Position numbers and translations under genes: made by a program
Notes under the pieces: generated by a model
Databases searched by the model: none
Seen by the model: only the letters and a program-made list of their open reading frames with translations
What the model was told of the DNA's origin: nothing
NCBI GenBank assembly: GCA_020249865.1
Contig: JADCEV010000012.1
Span: forward strand, 42,239 to 106,238
Reading direction: 5' to 3'
DNA: 64,000 nt
Source: Roseomonas sp.
GTDB taxonomy: Bacteria; Pseudomonadota; Alphaproteobacteria; Acetobacterales; Acetobacteraceae
In this document: piece by piece, positions 53,496 to 62,612 of the stretch
Layout of the letters: each line of letters starts with the position of its first letter
Position numbering within the stretch: the first letter of the stretch is position 1

Positions 53496-54329
53496 ATGTT
53501 GCGCAGCATTCTGCTGGCCCTGGATGATACGGAAGGCGCCATCGCCGCGCGGGATTACGCGCTGGCGCTCGCGCGCCATACCGGTGCGGCGCTGACGGCA
53601 GCGATCCTGATGGATCGCCCTGGCCTCACCGGCGCGCATGAAGCCGTGCCGCCTGGCGCTGCGGCCTTTAAGGAAAGGCGTGACGCTGCCTTGCTCCGCC
53701 AGGCTGAGGCCGCGGCGGCTGAGGCCGTGGCCGCGCTTGATCAGGCCGCCGATGGCGTGCCCTATGCCCTGGAAACCCTGGATTCCTCCCCGGCCGAAGC
53801 CTTGCTCGGGGCCGCTGGCGCGCATGACATGCTGGTTGTGGGGCGCGATTCAACCTTGGGACGCGAAGAAGCCGAAGACGGGCTTTCCCCCACGATTGAG
53901 GCGCTGTTGCATGACCGCACGCGCCCGCTGCTGGTGGTGCCCCCCGGCGCGCGTTTTGATCCGGCGGCCGCCGCCTTGGTCGCTTATGATGGCTCCCCCG
54001 GGGCGCTGCGTGCCGTGCAGCTTTTCGCGCTGCTTGGCCTTGGGCGCGGCGGTGCGACAGTGTTGAGTGTGGCGGATGATGAGGCGGAGGCCGCTGCCCT
54101 GGCTGGCACAGCGGCAGGTTATCTGCAGCGCCATGATGTGGCGGCGAAGGCGCTACCAGTCATTGGCACCCATCCGGTGGAAGCGCTTTTGGCGGAAGCC
54201 GCCGCCATGCCCGCCGGGATGCTGGTGATGGGCGCTTATGAACATACGGGGCTCCGCGCCCTATTCACCGGTTCCGCCACCAAGCATCTCTTGCGCCGGG
54301 CACCCTGCGCGATTTTCGCGGCGCATTAA
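53496..54329 (+). CDS. Tandem universal stress protein
   Basis: A 277-residue protein with two UspA-type domains. Domain one covers about residues 1-148 (LLALDDTEGAIAARDYALAL at its start and GRDSTLGREEAEDG near residue 120). Domain two runs from about residue 155 (ALVAYDGSPGALRAV) to the end, where GAYEHTGLRALFTGSATKHL matches the family ATP-binding loop. GAGGGAG precedes the ATG. It follows the M20 gene by 12 bp. Its TAA overlaps the convergent opgH stop (TTAA). Role in stress survival inferred from the family. Confidence 0.9.
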   Translation: MLRSILLALDDTEGAIAARDYALALARHTGAALTAAILMDRPGLTGAHEAVPPGAAAFKERRDAALLRQAEAAAAEAVAALDQAADGVPYALETLDSSPAEALLGAAGAHDMLVVGRDSTLGREEAEDGLSPTIEALLHDRTRPLLVVPPGARFDPAAAALVAYDGSPGALRAVQLFALLGLGRGGATVLSVADDEAEAAALAGTAAGYLQRHDVAAKALPVIGTHPVEALLAEAAAMPAGMLVMGAYEHTGLRALFTGSATKHLLRRAPCAIFAAH

Positions 54330-55996
54330 CTGGCGTGTAGTTCCTCGGGCAGCGCGCAAATGCGCTGCCTGACCAGCCAGGCAGAAAACCGAGCATCGGC
54401 GGTCAGCATGGCGAAGGGAATAACGCCAAGCAGGCTGATCAGGACGGGTGCGGCGGTGAGCAGCGCCGTGAAGGATACCGCCGCAAAAACGAAGGTCAGC
54501 GCCAAGCCTGCAAGCGTCGGCGCCCAGAATTGCTTGAGCGCATCAGCAAACCCAATGCCGCGTTCGCTGCGATTTTGCGGCGCCCAGCCCATACGCATGC
54601 CAAAGGGCATCGCGAGCAGAAACAGGCATTGGCTCATCAACCGCGCCGGCTCCATGAAGGCGGTGAAGACCATTTCCGTCAAAGCGCCGCGCAGGAATTG
54701 CGCACGCCCACCATAGCGTGCGGCAAGATCGGGCTTCAGCAGAACCTCGGCGTAACCAGCAAGCTTTGCGGCATAATGGCAGCCCCAACCTGCGATGAGC
54801 AGCGCGAGCAAGGCGCCAATCGGCGTGGTATCACCCCCACCGCCAAGGCCATTCCAGGCCGCGAGCAACAGGATCGCGACATAAAACGGCGCGCTCAAAA
54901 ACAGCAGAATCGCCTGAATCAATTGCCAGCGCGCCATGGGGGTCAGGCCGGGCAGGCGCAGCAGCGCCAGATACTGCATATTGCCCGCAGCCCAACGCAG
55001 ATCGCGCGTGATGAAATCACTATAGCTTGGCGGATTGCCTTCGCTGCTGCCGGTATCATCGGGCAGCACGCGCACTTTCCAGCCGGCGGCGTGCAGGCGC
55101 GTTGCCTCCACCTGATCATGCGAGAGAATATGCGACCCATCGGGCAGGGTTTCCAACCGTGCATGAGTGCGAAAGGGCGCGATGCGGATGACAGCGTTAT
55201 GCCCCCAATAGGGCCCCTCATCCCCCTGCCACCAGGCTTGTCCCATGGCCCAGGCGCGCATGCCGTGACGCATGCCGAATTGAAACAGCCGCGGAAATCC
55301 CGCCTTGGTTGGCCTGCCGTGAATAAGCTGTTGCAGGATCGCAAGCTTCGGGTCGGCTTCCATGCAGGCAACCAGGCGCAGCACGGCATCCGCCGTCATT
55401 TCCGAATCCGCATCCAGGCAAAGCATGAATTCATGCCCATCGGCGTGATGATCCAGAAACTCCATCACATTGCCGGATTTGAAGCCGGTGTTTTGCGCAC
55501 GGCGCCGGTAATGGGTTGCAATGGGTTGCGCGGCGGCAAAGGCGCGGCAGGCGGCTTCTTCGGCCAGCGCATCAGGGCCAGTGGGTGTGTCTGAAAGGAA
55601 CCAAAGCGAAAACCGCTCCGCCGCACCGGCGGCCGCAAGGCCCGAAAGCAAACGCGCCAGTGGCGGCAGCACCAGCGCCATATCTTCGCGCCGGATGCAG
55701 ATGGCAATGGCGGTGCGGGCCTTCGGCAAGCCAGGCCGCGCGGCGGCAAGCGCGGGCAGCACGGCGGCCACGGGGTCACGCGTGAACAGCAATAGGCCAA
55801 GCCCGATCAGCGCATTGCCGGCCGACAGCGCCGCCCAGGGCAAAGTGCCCGAGATACAAATCAGAATCAGGATTTCCGCCACCGTCCAGCCACCCGGCGC
55901 AAGGGTTGCCCAGGCGAGCCAGAACAGCCCGGCCATGATGGCCAAGGCCAGGGCAAGAAAGGCGATGCGTCGCGGCAGGATGGGTGCTTCGGTCAC
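54326..55996 (-). CDS. opgH: Periplasmic glucan glucosyltransferase OpgH/MdoH
   Basis: Inner-membrane GT2 glucosyltransferase building the beta-glucan backbone of osmoregulated periplasmic glucans. The 556-residue form is shorter than E. coli OpgH (about 850). It starts with two membrane segments, then the catalytic domain with RRAQNTGFKSGNVMEFL, LCLDADSEMTA (DxD-type), HILSHDQVEATRL, and DLRWAAGNMQYL (family R/QxxRW-like block), then a multi-segment membrane tail. The start is GTG 55996. The partner opgG (mdoG), usually encoded next to it, is missing. Confidence 0.9.
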   Translation of the reverse strand: MTEAPILPRRIAFLALALAIMAGLFWLAWATLAPGGWTVAEILILICISGTLPWAALSAGNALIGLGLLLFTRDPVAAVLPALAAARPGLPKARTAIAICIRREDMALVLPPLARLLSGLAAAGAAERFSLWFLSDTPTGPDALAEEAACRAFAAAQPIATHYRRRAQNTGFKSGNVMEFLDHHADGHEFMLCLDADSEMTADAVLRLVACMEADPKLAILQQLIHGRPTKAGFPRLFQFGMRHGMRAWAMGQAWWQGDEGPYWGHNAVIRIAPFRTHARLETLPDGSHILSHDQVEATRLHAAGWKVRVLPDDTGSSEGNPPSYSDFITRDLRWAAGNMQYLALLRLPGLTPMARWQLIQAILLFLSAPFYVAILLLAAWNGLGGGGDTTPIGALLALLIAGWGCHYAAKLAGYAEVLLKPDLAARYGGRAQFLRGALTEMVFTAFMEPARLMSQCLFLLAMPFGMRMGWAPQNRSERGIGFADALKQFWAPTLAGLALTFVFAAVSFTALLTAAPVLISLLGVIPFAMLTADARFSAWLVRQRICALPEELHAS

Positions 55997-56046
55997 GGCG
56001 CCCGCTTATGCCGTGACCGCGGCGGCTTGGCGATATGCCGGCCTTG

Positions 56047-57018
56047 TCAGTCTATTTGCGCCCCGGAAGCGCGCACCACCGGCGCCCAGATTTCCACCTC
56101 TCGGCGCATGAAGGCATCATATTCTGCCGGGCCGAGCGGCCAGGGCTCCGCCCCATAATCGCGCACGCGCTGGGCAATGGCGGGATCATTCAGCGCGGCC
56201 ACCACCTCTGCCCCCAGCCTTTCGCGAATGGCCACCGGCACGGCGGCGGGCGCTGCAATGCCATACCAGGAAGCAACATCGAAATTCGGCACGCCCTGTT
56301 CTTGCAGGCTTGGTACTTCCGGCATGGTACTGGAACGCGCAGCAGTTGAAACGCCAAGCGCCTTAAGCAAGCCCCCCAACACCTGCTGGCGTGATGCCGG
56401 CGCGTTATCAATGGCAAACAGGGTCTCGCCATTCATCACCGCCGCCATGGAAGGCGCAGTGCCGCGATAGGGCACGTGTGTGACCTCAATTCCCATGCGC
56501 ATGCCAAACAGCAAGCCGGAAAGATGCGAAGACGTACCGGACCCGGCAGAGGAAAAATTCGCCCGCGCCGGATTGGCCTTGCAAAAGGCGACCAATTCCG
56601 CGACCGATTTGATCGGGCTGTCACCCTTGATGATCAGCACATTCGGCATGGCGGCAATGCGCGCCACGCCCGGCAAATCCCTGAGCGGATCAAAGGCAAG
56701 CCGCCGATACAGTGTGGGCCCAATCCCGTGTGAGGCGATGTGATTGACGTAATAGGTATAGCCATCTGGTGCGGCACGCGCCGCGACTTCCGCCCCCACC
56801 ATGCCGCCCGCCCCGGGGCGCGGGTCTATGATCATGGGCTGGCCGAGCCTTTCGCGCAGCCGGTTTTCCATCATGCGGAGAAAAATATCGGAAACCCCGC
56901 CCGCTGCGCCGCCGATCACAAAGCGCAAGGGCTTGTCAGGCCAGGTACCTTGCGCCCTGACGGCAGGCGCGGCCAAAAGCGTGGCGCTGGCAGCAATAAG
57001 GCTTCTGCGTGCGATCAT
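56047..57018 (-). CDS. TctC/Bug-family transporter receptor (D)
   Basis: A 323-residue periplasmic receptor with the signal start MIARRSLIAASATLL and cleavage near VRAQG. The blocks are IGGAAGGVSDIFLRM, DPRPGAGGMVGAEV and PYRGTAPSMAAVMNG. AGGGGGG lies before ATG 57018. It sits between opgH and the ChvG-like kinase on the same strand, with a hairpin separating it from the kinase gene. No membrane partners nearby; ligand unknown. Confidence 0.9.
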   Translation of the reverse strand: MIARRSLIAASATLLAAPAVRAQGTWPDKPLRFVIGGAAGGVSDIFLRMMENRLRERLGQPMIIDPRPGAGGMVGAEVAARAAPDGYTYYVNHIASHGIGPTLYRRLAFDPLRDLPGVARIAAMPNVLIIKGDSPIKSVAELVAFCKANPARANFSSAGSGTSSHLSGLLFGMRMGIEVTHVPYRGTAPSMAAVMNGETLFAIDNAPASRQQVLGGLLKALGVSTAARSSTMPEVPSLQEQGVPNFDVASWYGIAAPAAVPVAIRERLGAEVVAALNDPAIAQRVRDYGAEPWPLGPAEYDAFMRREVEIWAPVVRASGAQID

Positions 57019-57037
57019 GTCTTTCCCCCCTGGTTAC

Positions 57038-57055
57038 GCTTGGTTTGACCCAAGC
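57038..57055 (-). terminator. Short hairpin between kinase and TctC receptor D
   Basis: GCTTGG (57038-57043) and CCAAGC (57050-57055) form a 6-bp stem with a 6-nt loop, downstream of the kinase stop and upstream of the receptor. Weak, without a T-tract. Confidence 0.3.
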
Positions 57056-57086
57056 CTAACACGAAGGCCTGGTCTGGGAAGCGGAA

Positions 57087-58775
57087 TCAGCCGGCTGGCA
57101 GCAGCACCGTAAAGCGCGCGCCGGTAACGGCGCCGCTGGCATTCCGGATATTCTCCGCCGATATGCGCCCGCGCAGGCCCTCCACAATCTGCCGGCTGAT
57201 GGAAAGCCCAAGACCGGAATGTTGGCCGAAGCGCTCCCCGCTCGGGCGTTCGGAATAGAAACGCTCAAAAATGCTCTCAAGCTTCTGTTCGGGAATGCCA
57301 GGGCCTTGGTCTTCCACCACAATTTCTATCATCGGGCCGGCATGGCGCGCACTCACCTTCACCGTGCCATGCGGCGGGCTGAAGGAAAGCGCATTACCCA
57401 GAAGGTTGCGGAATACCTGCACAATGCGCCCTTCCACACCGCGCACCACCAGCGGCCCCGCTTCCGCTTCCAGCAGCACCACCGGGTCGTCATCATCGCG
57501 GGTCGCGGCATGCAGATCGGAAAGCGCGGATAGGATCGGCGCGATATCGACCGGCGTTGAAATGGTGCGCGACAATTCCGCATCCACGCGCGATGAATCG
57601 CTGATATCGCCAATCAGCCGATCCATGCGCACCGCATCATCGGCAATGATCGCAAGCAAGCGGTTGCGGCTGGCCGGGTCTTCCACGCGGCGGAGCGTTT
57701 CAATGGCGCTGCGCACACTCGTCAGCGGATTGCGCAATTCATGTGCGACATCAGCGGCGAAGCGTTCATTGGCGTCAATGCGCGACCAAAGCGCGCGGGC
57801 GGAATTCTGCAAATCCCGCGCCAATACGCCGATTTCATCATTGCGTTTCAGCAGTGCCTCCGGCACGGATTGGGCGCGGCCTTCACCTTCGCGGATGCGT
57901 TGCGTGGCGCGCGCCAGGTCAAGCATTGGCGTGGCGATGGTACGCGCCAGGTAAAGCGAAAGGGCGACGGTCAGGATCAGCGCGGTCGCAAATAGCAGCA
58001 GCACGGAAGCGCGGATTTCAAAGAGCCGCCGATCCACTTCGCGCGCTTCACGCGTCAGCAGCACAATGCCGACACTTTGCGTGCCGCGTCGCGCGGGTTC
58101 CGCGACACTTACCAGCAGGCGGCCATCGGCGCTGCGGCGGATATAGGGCGTCACGCCGCCTTCCAGCGCCATGCGCAGTTCTTCCCGCCGATCAGGGCCA
58201 AGATCGGGCTGCCAATCGAAATCCGGCGCATCGGGCGCGCTATCCACCACCATCCCTGGTCCGCCGCGCCCGCGCAGCAGCGCGGGAAACATGCCGACCA
58301 GCCTTTCATAGATGCCGGCCACGGTGGAGGTCAGCGCGCCGCGCGGTTCCGGTGGCGGCAAGGGTTCCGCAATCACCGCACCGCCGACGCCATCACGAAT
58401 CCGGCTATCGGCGACGAGCAGGCCAGCCGTGTCCAACAGCCGCGCCTGGGTATTGGGCGAAGGGTCCACCAAGCGCCGCAGCAAGGGCCGCGCCGCTTCC
58501 AATTGCAGCACATAGCGTTCGCCTTCCGGCCGCACCGCGGCTTCGGCAATGGCGCCGGCATAGATGCGCGCCTGGGTACGCATGGCCTCAACCTCCGCGC
58601 CCAAAAGCGCGTTCTGATATTGGTCGAGGTAGAGCAGGGACGCCGCCAGCAAGGCCGGCGGCAGCGCATTCAGCAGCAGAATGCGCCGCAGCAGTGGAGA
58701 GAAGCCGCGCTTTGCCTGTTCCGGCTGAGCCTCAGCTTCCGAAAGGCGATCGAGCGGCGGGGAGGTATCGGGCAC
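57087..58775 (-). CDS. ChvG-like sensor histidine kinase with stimulus-sensing domain
   Basis: A 562-residue membrane kinase. TM1 spans about residues 31-50, a periplasmic stimulus-sensing domain follows to about 250, TM2 is about 256-277, then HAMP. The phosphorylated His345 lies in ADVAHELRNPLTS, and ATP-binding boxes VFRNLLGNALSFSPP (N-box), VEDQGPGIPEQKLE (G1) and HSGLGLSISRQI (G2) follow. The domain order is that of ChvG/ExoS, which with ChvI controls acid-response and envelope genes. No chvI-type regulator or HPr kinase is adjacent. GTG 58775 with AAGGAG 7 nt upstream is the start. Confidence 0.9.
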   Translation of the reverse strand: MPDTSPPLDRLSEAEAQPEQAKRGFSPLLRRILLLNALPPALLAASLLYLDQYQNALLGAEVEAMRTQARIYAGAIAEAAVRPEGERYVLQLEAARPLLRRLVDPSPNTQARLLDTAGLLVADSRIRDGVGGAVIAEPLPPPEPRGALTSTVAGIYERLVGMFPALLRGRGGPGMVVDSAPDAPDFDWQPDLGPDRREELRMALEGGVTPYIRRSADGRLLVSVAEPARRGTQSVGIVLLTREAREVDRRLFEIRASVLLLFATALILTVALSLYLARTIATPMLDLARATQRIREGEGRAQSVPEALLKRNDEIGVLARDLQNSARALWSRIDANERFAADVAHELRNPLTSVRSAIETLRRVEDPASRNRLLAIIADDAVRMDRLIGDISDSSRVDAELSRTISTPVDIAPILSALSDLHAATRDDDDPVVLLEAEAGPLVVRGVEGRIVQVFRNLLGNALSFSPPHGTVKVSARHAGPMIEIVVEDQGPGIPEQKLESIFERFYSERPSGERFGQHSGLGLSISRQIVEGLRGRISAENIRNASGAVTGARFTVLLPAG

Positions 58776-58824
58776 GCGGGCTCCTTAACGCGGAAAGCGT
58801 GCCAGGGAAATCGCGCTGTACGGT

Positions 58825-59361
58825 TCAGCCCCGGCGGATGGGCGGCATGCTGCCCCCGCCCTGAGGTGGTGGCGGTGGCGCGCCCCAACCCCCGGAAGGC
58901 GGGGGCGGAGGCCCTTGCGGCTGCCATCCCCCCGGCGCTTGCGGCGGGTAGCCGCCGCCGTAACCTCCGGGCGGCAATTCCGGCGCCAAAGGGTCAGGGC
59001 CGAAGCGATTATAGCCAGGCGTGCCGCGCAGAAAACCCGCGACGATGAAGGACCAAAGCCAGCCGATGATTGGGATGAAATAGACCAGGACCCACCAGGC
59101 GGATTTGTCCCGGTCATGCCAACGCTTCGCCTGTCCGGCCAGAGTCACCCAAAGCCCGCCCACAGCAGCGATGATGCCAATGGGCCCCATGCCCATACCG
59201 CCCATGCCCGCATGGTCCGGCACGGCATCCCCGAAGCCCAGGAATTGCGCCTCTATCGCGGTGGCGGCGATGTTGATGCCAATCGGGATGAGGAAATAGA
59301 AAATCCACCAGGTCTTGCGGCTGATGCGGCCATTGAAGCTGAACCATTGCGCCAGGGTCAT
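58825..59361 (-). CDS. DUF805 membrane protein with proline/glycine-rich tail
   Basis: A 178-residue protein. The DUF805 domain (residues about 1-120) has FNGRISRKTWWIFYFLIPIG at the start, KRWHDRDKSAWW before the third membrane segment, and GTPGYNRFGPDP at its end. The last 50 residues are almost only Pro, Gly, Gln and Trp, including two PPPPP runs, and probably form a disordered cytoplasmic tail. Polyproline runs usually need EF-P for translation. GAGGAAGG precedes ATG 59361. Function unknown. Confidence 0.88.
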   Translation of the reverse strand: MTLAQWFSFNGRISRKTWWIFYFLIPIGINIAATAIEAQFLGFGDAVPDHAGMGGMGMGPIGIIAAVGGLWVTLAGQAKRWHDRDKSAWWVLVYFIPIIGWLWSFIVAGFLRGTPGYNRFGPDPLAPELPPGGYGGGYPPQAPGGWQPQGPPPPPSGGWGAPPPPPQGGGSMPPIRRG

Positions 59362-59425
59362 GGGCCTTCCTCTTCAAACTTATCGGGCAAGTTTATCGCG
59401 TATTCCGCAGCCGGGGAATCACCGC

Positions 59426-60076
59426 TCATCCCCCCAACAACAACCCCGGCAGCGCCGCCATATCCGCAAACGGCTCCGCCCCATGCGCCGCGAGCACCGC
59501 CGCTGGGCTTTCATGGCAAAAACCCATCACACGGCAGCCCGCCGCACGGCCCGCGCGCACGCCGGGCACGCTGTCTTCAATCACCACACAATCCTCGGGC
59601 GCCGCACCGCAGGCGGCCGCCGCTGCCAAATAGATATCCGGCCAGGGTTTTGGGCGCGGCACATCCTCAAAGGAAAACACCCGCCCGGCGAAAATCTGCG
59701 CCAAGCCCAGGCTCCGCATCTTCGCCGCCAATTCAAACCGCGAGGAATTCGAAGCCACCGCCACCGGCACACCCGCTGCCGCCAAGGCACGCACTGCTTC
59801 CAAAGCGCCTGGAATGGCCAGCGTTTCTTCCGCCATGCGCCGCGCGATCAGGGTGGAGATTTCCTGCGCCCAATCCGGCGGCAGCAGCCCAACGCGCGCT
59901 TCAATCCGCGGCAGCATATCGGGCAGCGCGAGCCCCAGAAATGTCTCCCGCGCTTCGGCCGCCGTCATGGGCCAGCCGCGCAAGGTCATTTCCTCCGCCA
60001 CAATCTTATTCACTACCCATTCGGTATCAGCGAGTACACCATCGCAATCAAACAGGATGGCGGCGGGGCGCTTCAT
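59426..60076 (-). CDS. HAD-superfamily hydrolase, beta-phosphoglucomutase/phosphatase-like
   Basis: A 216-residue HAD subfamily IA enzyme. Motif I is ILFDCDGVLADTEW (nucleophile Asp10, general acid Asp12), motif II lies in VAVASNSSRFELAAK (Ser), the Lys in RPKPWPDIYL is motif III, and VVIEDSVPGVRAGRAAG is motif IV. Such enzymes dephosphorylate small phosphosugars or phosphoglycolate. It overlaps the hemH stop by ATGA (60073-60076), so both are co-translated. Substrate unknown. Confidence 0.9.
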   Translation of the reverse strand: MKRPAAILFDCDGVLADTEWVVNKIVAEEMTLRGWPMTAAEARETFLGLALPDMLPRIEARVGLLPPDWAQEISTLIARRMAEETLAIPGALEAVRALAAAGVPVAVASNSSRFELAAKMRSLGLAQIFAGRVFSFEDVPRPKPWPDIYLAAAAACGAAPEDCVVIEDSVPGVRAGRAAGCRVMGFCHESPAAVLAAHGAEPFADMAALPGLLLGG

Positions 60077-61203
60077 GCCTCGGCTTTGGCGCGCGTGAGG
60101 TTTTCAACGCGCAGCTTCTCATGCGGGCAATCGCGATGCTGCTTCGGGCATTGCCGCCCGCCGGCGAAGGAACAAAGGCTGCGCCCGGATTGCAAGGCAC
60201 CGCGCACCAGATGCGCGAGGGATGCGATGAAGGCCGGATCGCTATTCTGCGCCGGCACACGGAAATAGCCGGGAATGCCAAGATGCTCGGCCTCTTCCCG
60301 ATACTCCACATCCAATTCCACCAGGGTCTCGGAATGTTCTGACACAAAGGCAATCGGGCAGATCAGGATCGCCACCTTTTCTTCCGCCGCGCGTTCAATC
60401 TCGCCCTCTGTCGAAGGCCCGATCCAGACCTGAGGCGTGACGCGCGACTGGTAGCAGACGATATGGTCAAGCTCCGGCATCGCCAATTCAGCGACCACGG
60501 CAGCAACCGTCTGTTCCACCTGCCATTGATAGGGATCGCCCGCTTTCACAATCGATTCCGGCAGGCCATGGGCGGAGAATAATACGCGCAGCGGCACTTC
60601 TGCCGGCAATTCCGCGCGCGCCTTGGCATAGGCTTCCCGCACCAGCCGCGCGGTGGCCGCCGCAAAACCCTGATCCGAATGCCAGCAGCAAAGTGCCGTG
60701 GTCGGCACATCAAGCCCGATCTTGCGTGTGGCATCCTGCCAGGCCACCAGGCTTGAACCCGTGGTGGTGGTGGAGAATTGCGGATAGAGCGGCACCAGCA
60801 AAATACGATCCGGCGCCCAATCCTTCACGGCGCGGGCGCATTCATCGCTCATCGGGTGCCAGTAGCGCATGGCAACAAAGCAGCGCGTTTCCGTCCCGGC
60901 TTCATCAGCCAGGGCCACTTCCAGGCTGCGCGCCTGTTCTTCCGTCAGTTCCAACAGCGGCGAACGCCCGCCCAGCACGGCATAGTTTTCCTGCGCCGGC
61001 TTTGTGCGGCGCCAGGCGATCAGCCGGCCAAGCCAGGGGCGCACAAAACCCGGCACGCGCAGAATGGCCGGGTCGGTGAACAGGTTCACCAGGAATGGCC
61101 GCACGCTCTCCGGCGCATCGGGTCCGCCGAGGTTGAACAGCACAATAGCCAGGCGCTGGCGGCGCTGCGGTGCGGGCATCATCTGATCCATGCGCCCGCA
61201 CAT
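60073..61203 (-). CDS. hemH: Ferrochelatase HemH with cysteine-rich C-terminus
   Basis: Inserts ferrous iron into protoporphyrin IX, the last step of heme synthesis. The 376-residue protein has VLFNLGGPDAPESVRPFL near the N-terminus, active-site His in FSAHGLPES near residue 200, and the conserved Glu in FVSEHSETLVELD near residue 300. The tail CSFAGGRQCPKQHRDC has three cysteines like those holding a 2Fe-2S cluster in alphaproteobacterial and animal ferrochelatases, though the spacing should be checked. Several in-frame ATGs (61203, 61191, 61182, 61179) leave the exact start open. Confidence 0.94.
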   Translation of the reverse strand: MCGRMDQMMPAPQRRQRLAIVLFNLGGPDAPESVRPFLVNLFTDPAILRVPGFVRPWLGRLIAWRRTKPAQENYAVLGGRSPLLELTEEQARSLEVALADEAGTETRCFVAMRYWHPMSDECARAVKDWAPDRILLVPLYPQFSTTTTGSSLVAWQDATRKIGLDVPTTALCCWHSDQGFAAATARLVREAYAKARAELPAEVPLRVLFSAHGLPESIVKAGDPYQWQVEQTVAAVVAELAMPELDHIVCYQSRVTPQVWIGPSTEGEIERAAEEKVAILICPIAFVSEHSETLVELDVEYREEAEHLGIPGYFRVPAQNSDPAFIASLAHLVRGALQSGRSLCSFAGGRQCPKQHRDCPHEKLRVENLTRAKAEA

Positions 61204-61274
61204 GACATGCGCGGGCCGGGGGTCAAGGGTTCAAAGCGGCCAAGCGGGCGTTTTTTCGCCCAGCCAGGGCAGAT

Positions 61275-61787
61275 TCAGGCGTTTCCTTGGGCAGGGGCGG
61301 CAGCAACCTGCTGCTGCGCGCGGCGATTCTGCCAAAGGGCGACGAAATCAATCGGCGCCAGCATCACGGGCGGGAAGCCGCCATCGCGGGTGACCTCGGC
61401 CAGGATATTGCGCGCGAAGGGGAACAGCAGGCGCGGGCATTCCACCAGCAGGACGGGTTCCATCATCTCGGGCGCGATGCCGTTCAGGGTGAAAATGCCG
61501 CAATAGACCAGTTCGGCGATGAAGGCCGTGGTCTCGGTGCCGATCTTGGCTTCGCAGCGGATTTGCAGCGTAACCTCAAAATTCTCCTGGCCTTCCTGCA
61601 GGCGGCGGGCCTGGACATCCAGCGCAATGTCAACCTTGGGCGCTTCGCGCAGGTTGATGAAGATCTGCGGCGCGCCCGGCACTTCGAAGGAGAGATCCTT
61701 GGTATATTGCAGATTGAGCGTAATGGGGCTGGGCGCCATTTGCCCGGGGCCATTGGCGGGCCGAGGGGCGGCGGTTTGTTCGGACAT
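61275..61787 (-). CDS. secB: Protein-export chaperone SecB
   Basis: Tetrameric cytosolic chaperone holding unfolded precursors for SecA. The 170-residue sequence has ITLNLQYTKDLSFEVPGAPQ near residue 24, VYCGIFTLNG in mid-protein, and the ECPRLLFPFARNILAEVTRDGGFPP block that defines SecB. ATG 61787 (MSEQTAAPR) has GAAAGG 7 nt upstream. The longer open frame to 61865 adds an unconserved Ala/Pro stretch. It lies downstream of lolA on the same strand, an export-related pairing. Confidence 0.95.
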   Translation of the reverse strand: MSEQTAAPRPANGPGQMAPSPITLNLQYTKDLSFEVPGAPQIFINLREAPKVDIALDVQARRLQEGQENFEVTLQIRCEAKIGTETTAFIAELVYCGIFTLNGIAPEMMEPVLLVECPRLLFPFARNILAEVTRDGGFPPVMLAPIDFVALWQNRRAQQQVAAAPAQGNA

Positions 61788-61874
61788 GACAAAGCCTTTC
61801 GAAGCGGGGGCGGGCAAAGCCGCCTGATTGCGCGGGGCGGTAGCACGCGGGGGGCAGGGCGGCAAACGAGGCGA

Positions 61875-62522
61875 TTACGGCCTTCCCCCCGCCCCGCCCG
61901 GTTCAAAAAACTGCGGATGGTTGAACTGGAACATGCGCGCATTCAGCGCCAGCCCGGTTTCAATCTGCGTGAGCGTCACCCGGGTTTCGCGCCCCTGGGC
62001 ATCCACAACCGCCCATTGCCGCAATTCCAGCGGTTCCGGCTGGAAGACCAGGGTCAGCGTCCCCTCCCGCGGGTCATTGGTGCGGAACAGCGTGATGCGC
62101 AGAAACCCGCCATCGCGCTGCACGCGGCTGATGGTGACATCGCCCGAAAGCCGGATTTCCGGGCGCAGCAGCAGCCCAAGCGGTGTGGCGTTGGTCGGCA
62201 GCGTGGTCGGCGCCTTCAATTCCCGGTCATAGAGCAGGAATTGGTTACCATCCGCCACCAGCAGCAGCGGCTCGGGCGGGTCATAATCAAAACGCATGCG
62301 GCCCGGGCGAGAGATATAGGCCCAGCCCTGCGCCGAGGCGCCATTCTGCGCGATTTGCAAAAACCGCGCGCGGAGCGTGGTCAGCCGGTTCAAATAGGCC
62401 TCAACGGCGGCGATATCGCGCCGATCACGCTCGGAAAGCGCAGCCGCCTGGTTCTGGGCCAGGGCGGGGAGCGGCAGCAAAAGCGGGGCGGCAAGCAAGG
62501 CGCGGCGGAACATGCCCCTCAT
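61875..62522 (-). CDS. lolA: Outer-membrane lipoprotein carrier protein LolA
   Basis: Periplasmic shuttle taking lipoproteins from LolCDE to the outer membrane. The 215-residue precursor has a signal peptide (MRGMFRRALLAAPLLLPLPA) with cleavage near ALAQN. The LolA fold is marked by RARFLQIAQNG, PGRMRFDYDPPEPLLLVADG and a C-terminal LTQIETGLALNARMF. ATG 62522 is taken; ATG 62513 is also possible. The frame is open far upstream to 62840, but that stretch is antisense to the next gene and is not LolA-like. secB follows after 87 bp. Confidence 0.93.
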   Translation of the reverse strand: MRGMFRRALLAAPLLLPLPALAQNQAAALSERDRRDIAAVEAYLNRLTTLRARFLQIAQNGASAQGWAYISRPGRMRFDYDPPEPLLLVADGNQFLLYDRELKAPTTLPTNATPLGLLLRPEIRLSGDVTISRVQRDGGFLRITLFRTNDPREGTLTLVFQPEPLELRQWAVVDAQGRETRVTLTQIETGLALNARMFQFNHPQFFEPGGAGGRP

Positions 62523-62612
62523 GTGGACCGTCTGGGCGCGTAGGGGAAGGCCCCGGCGCTTGCCTGATCCATGGGGGGCGTTAGCTTGCCCCCGCGCCAG
62601 AGGGGGTAGGCC

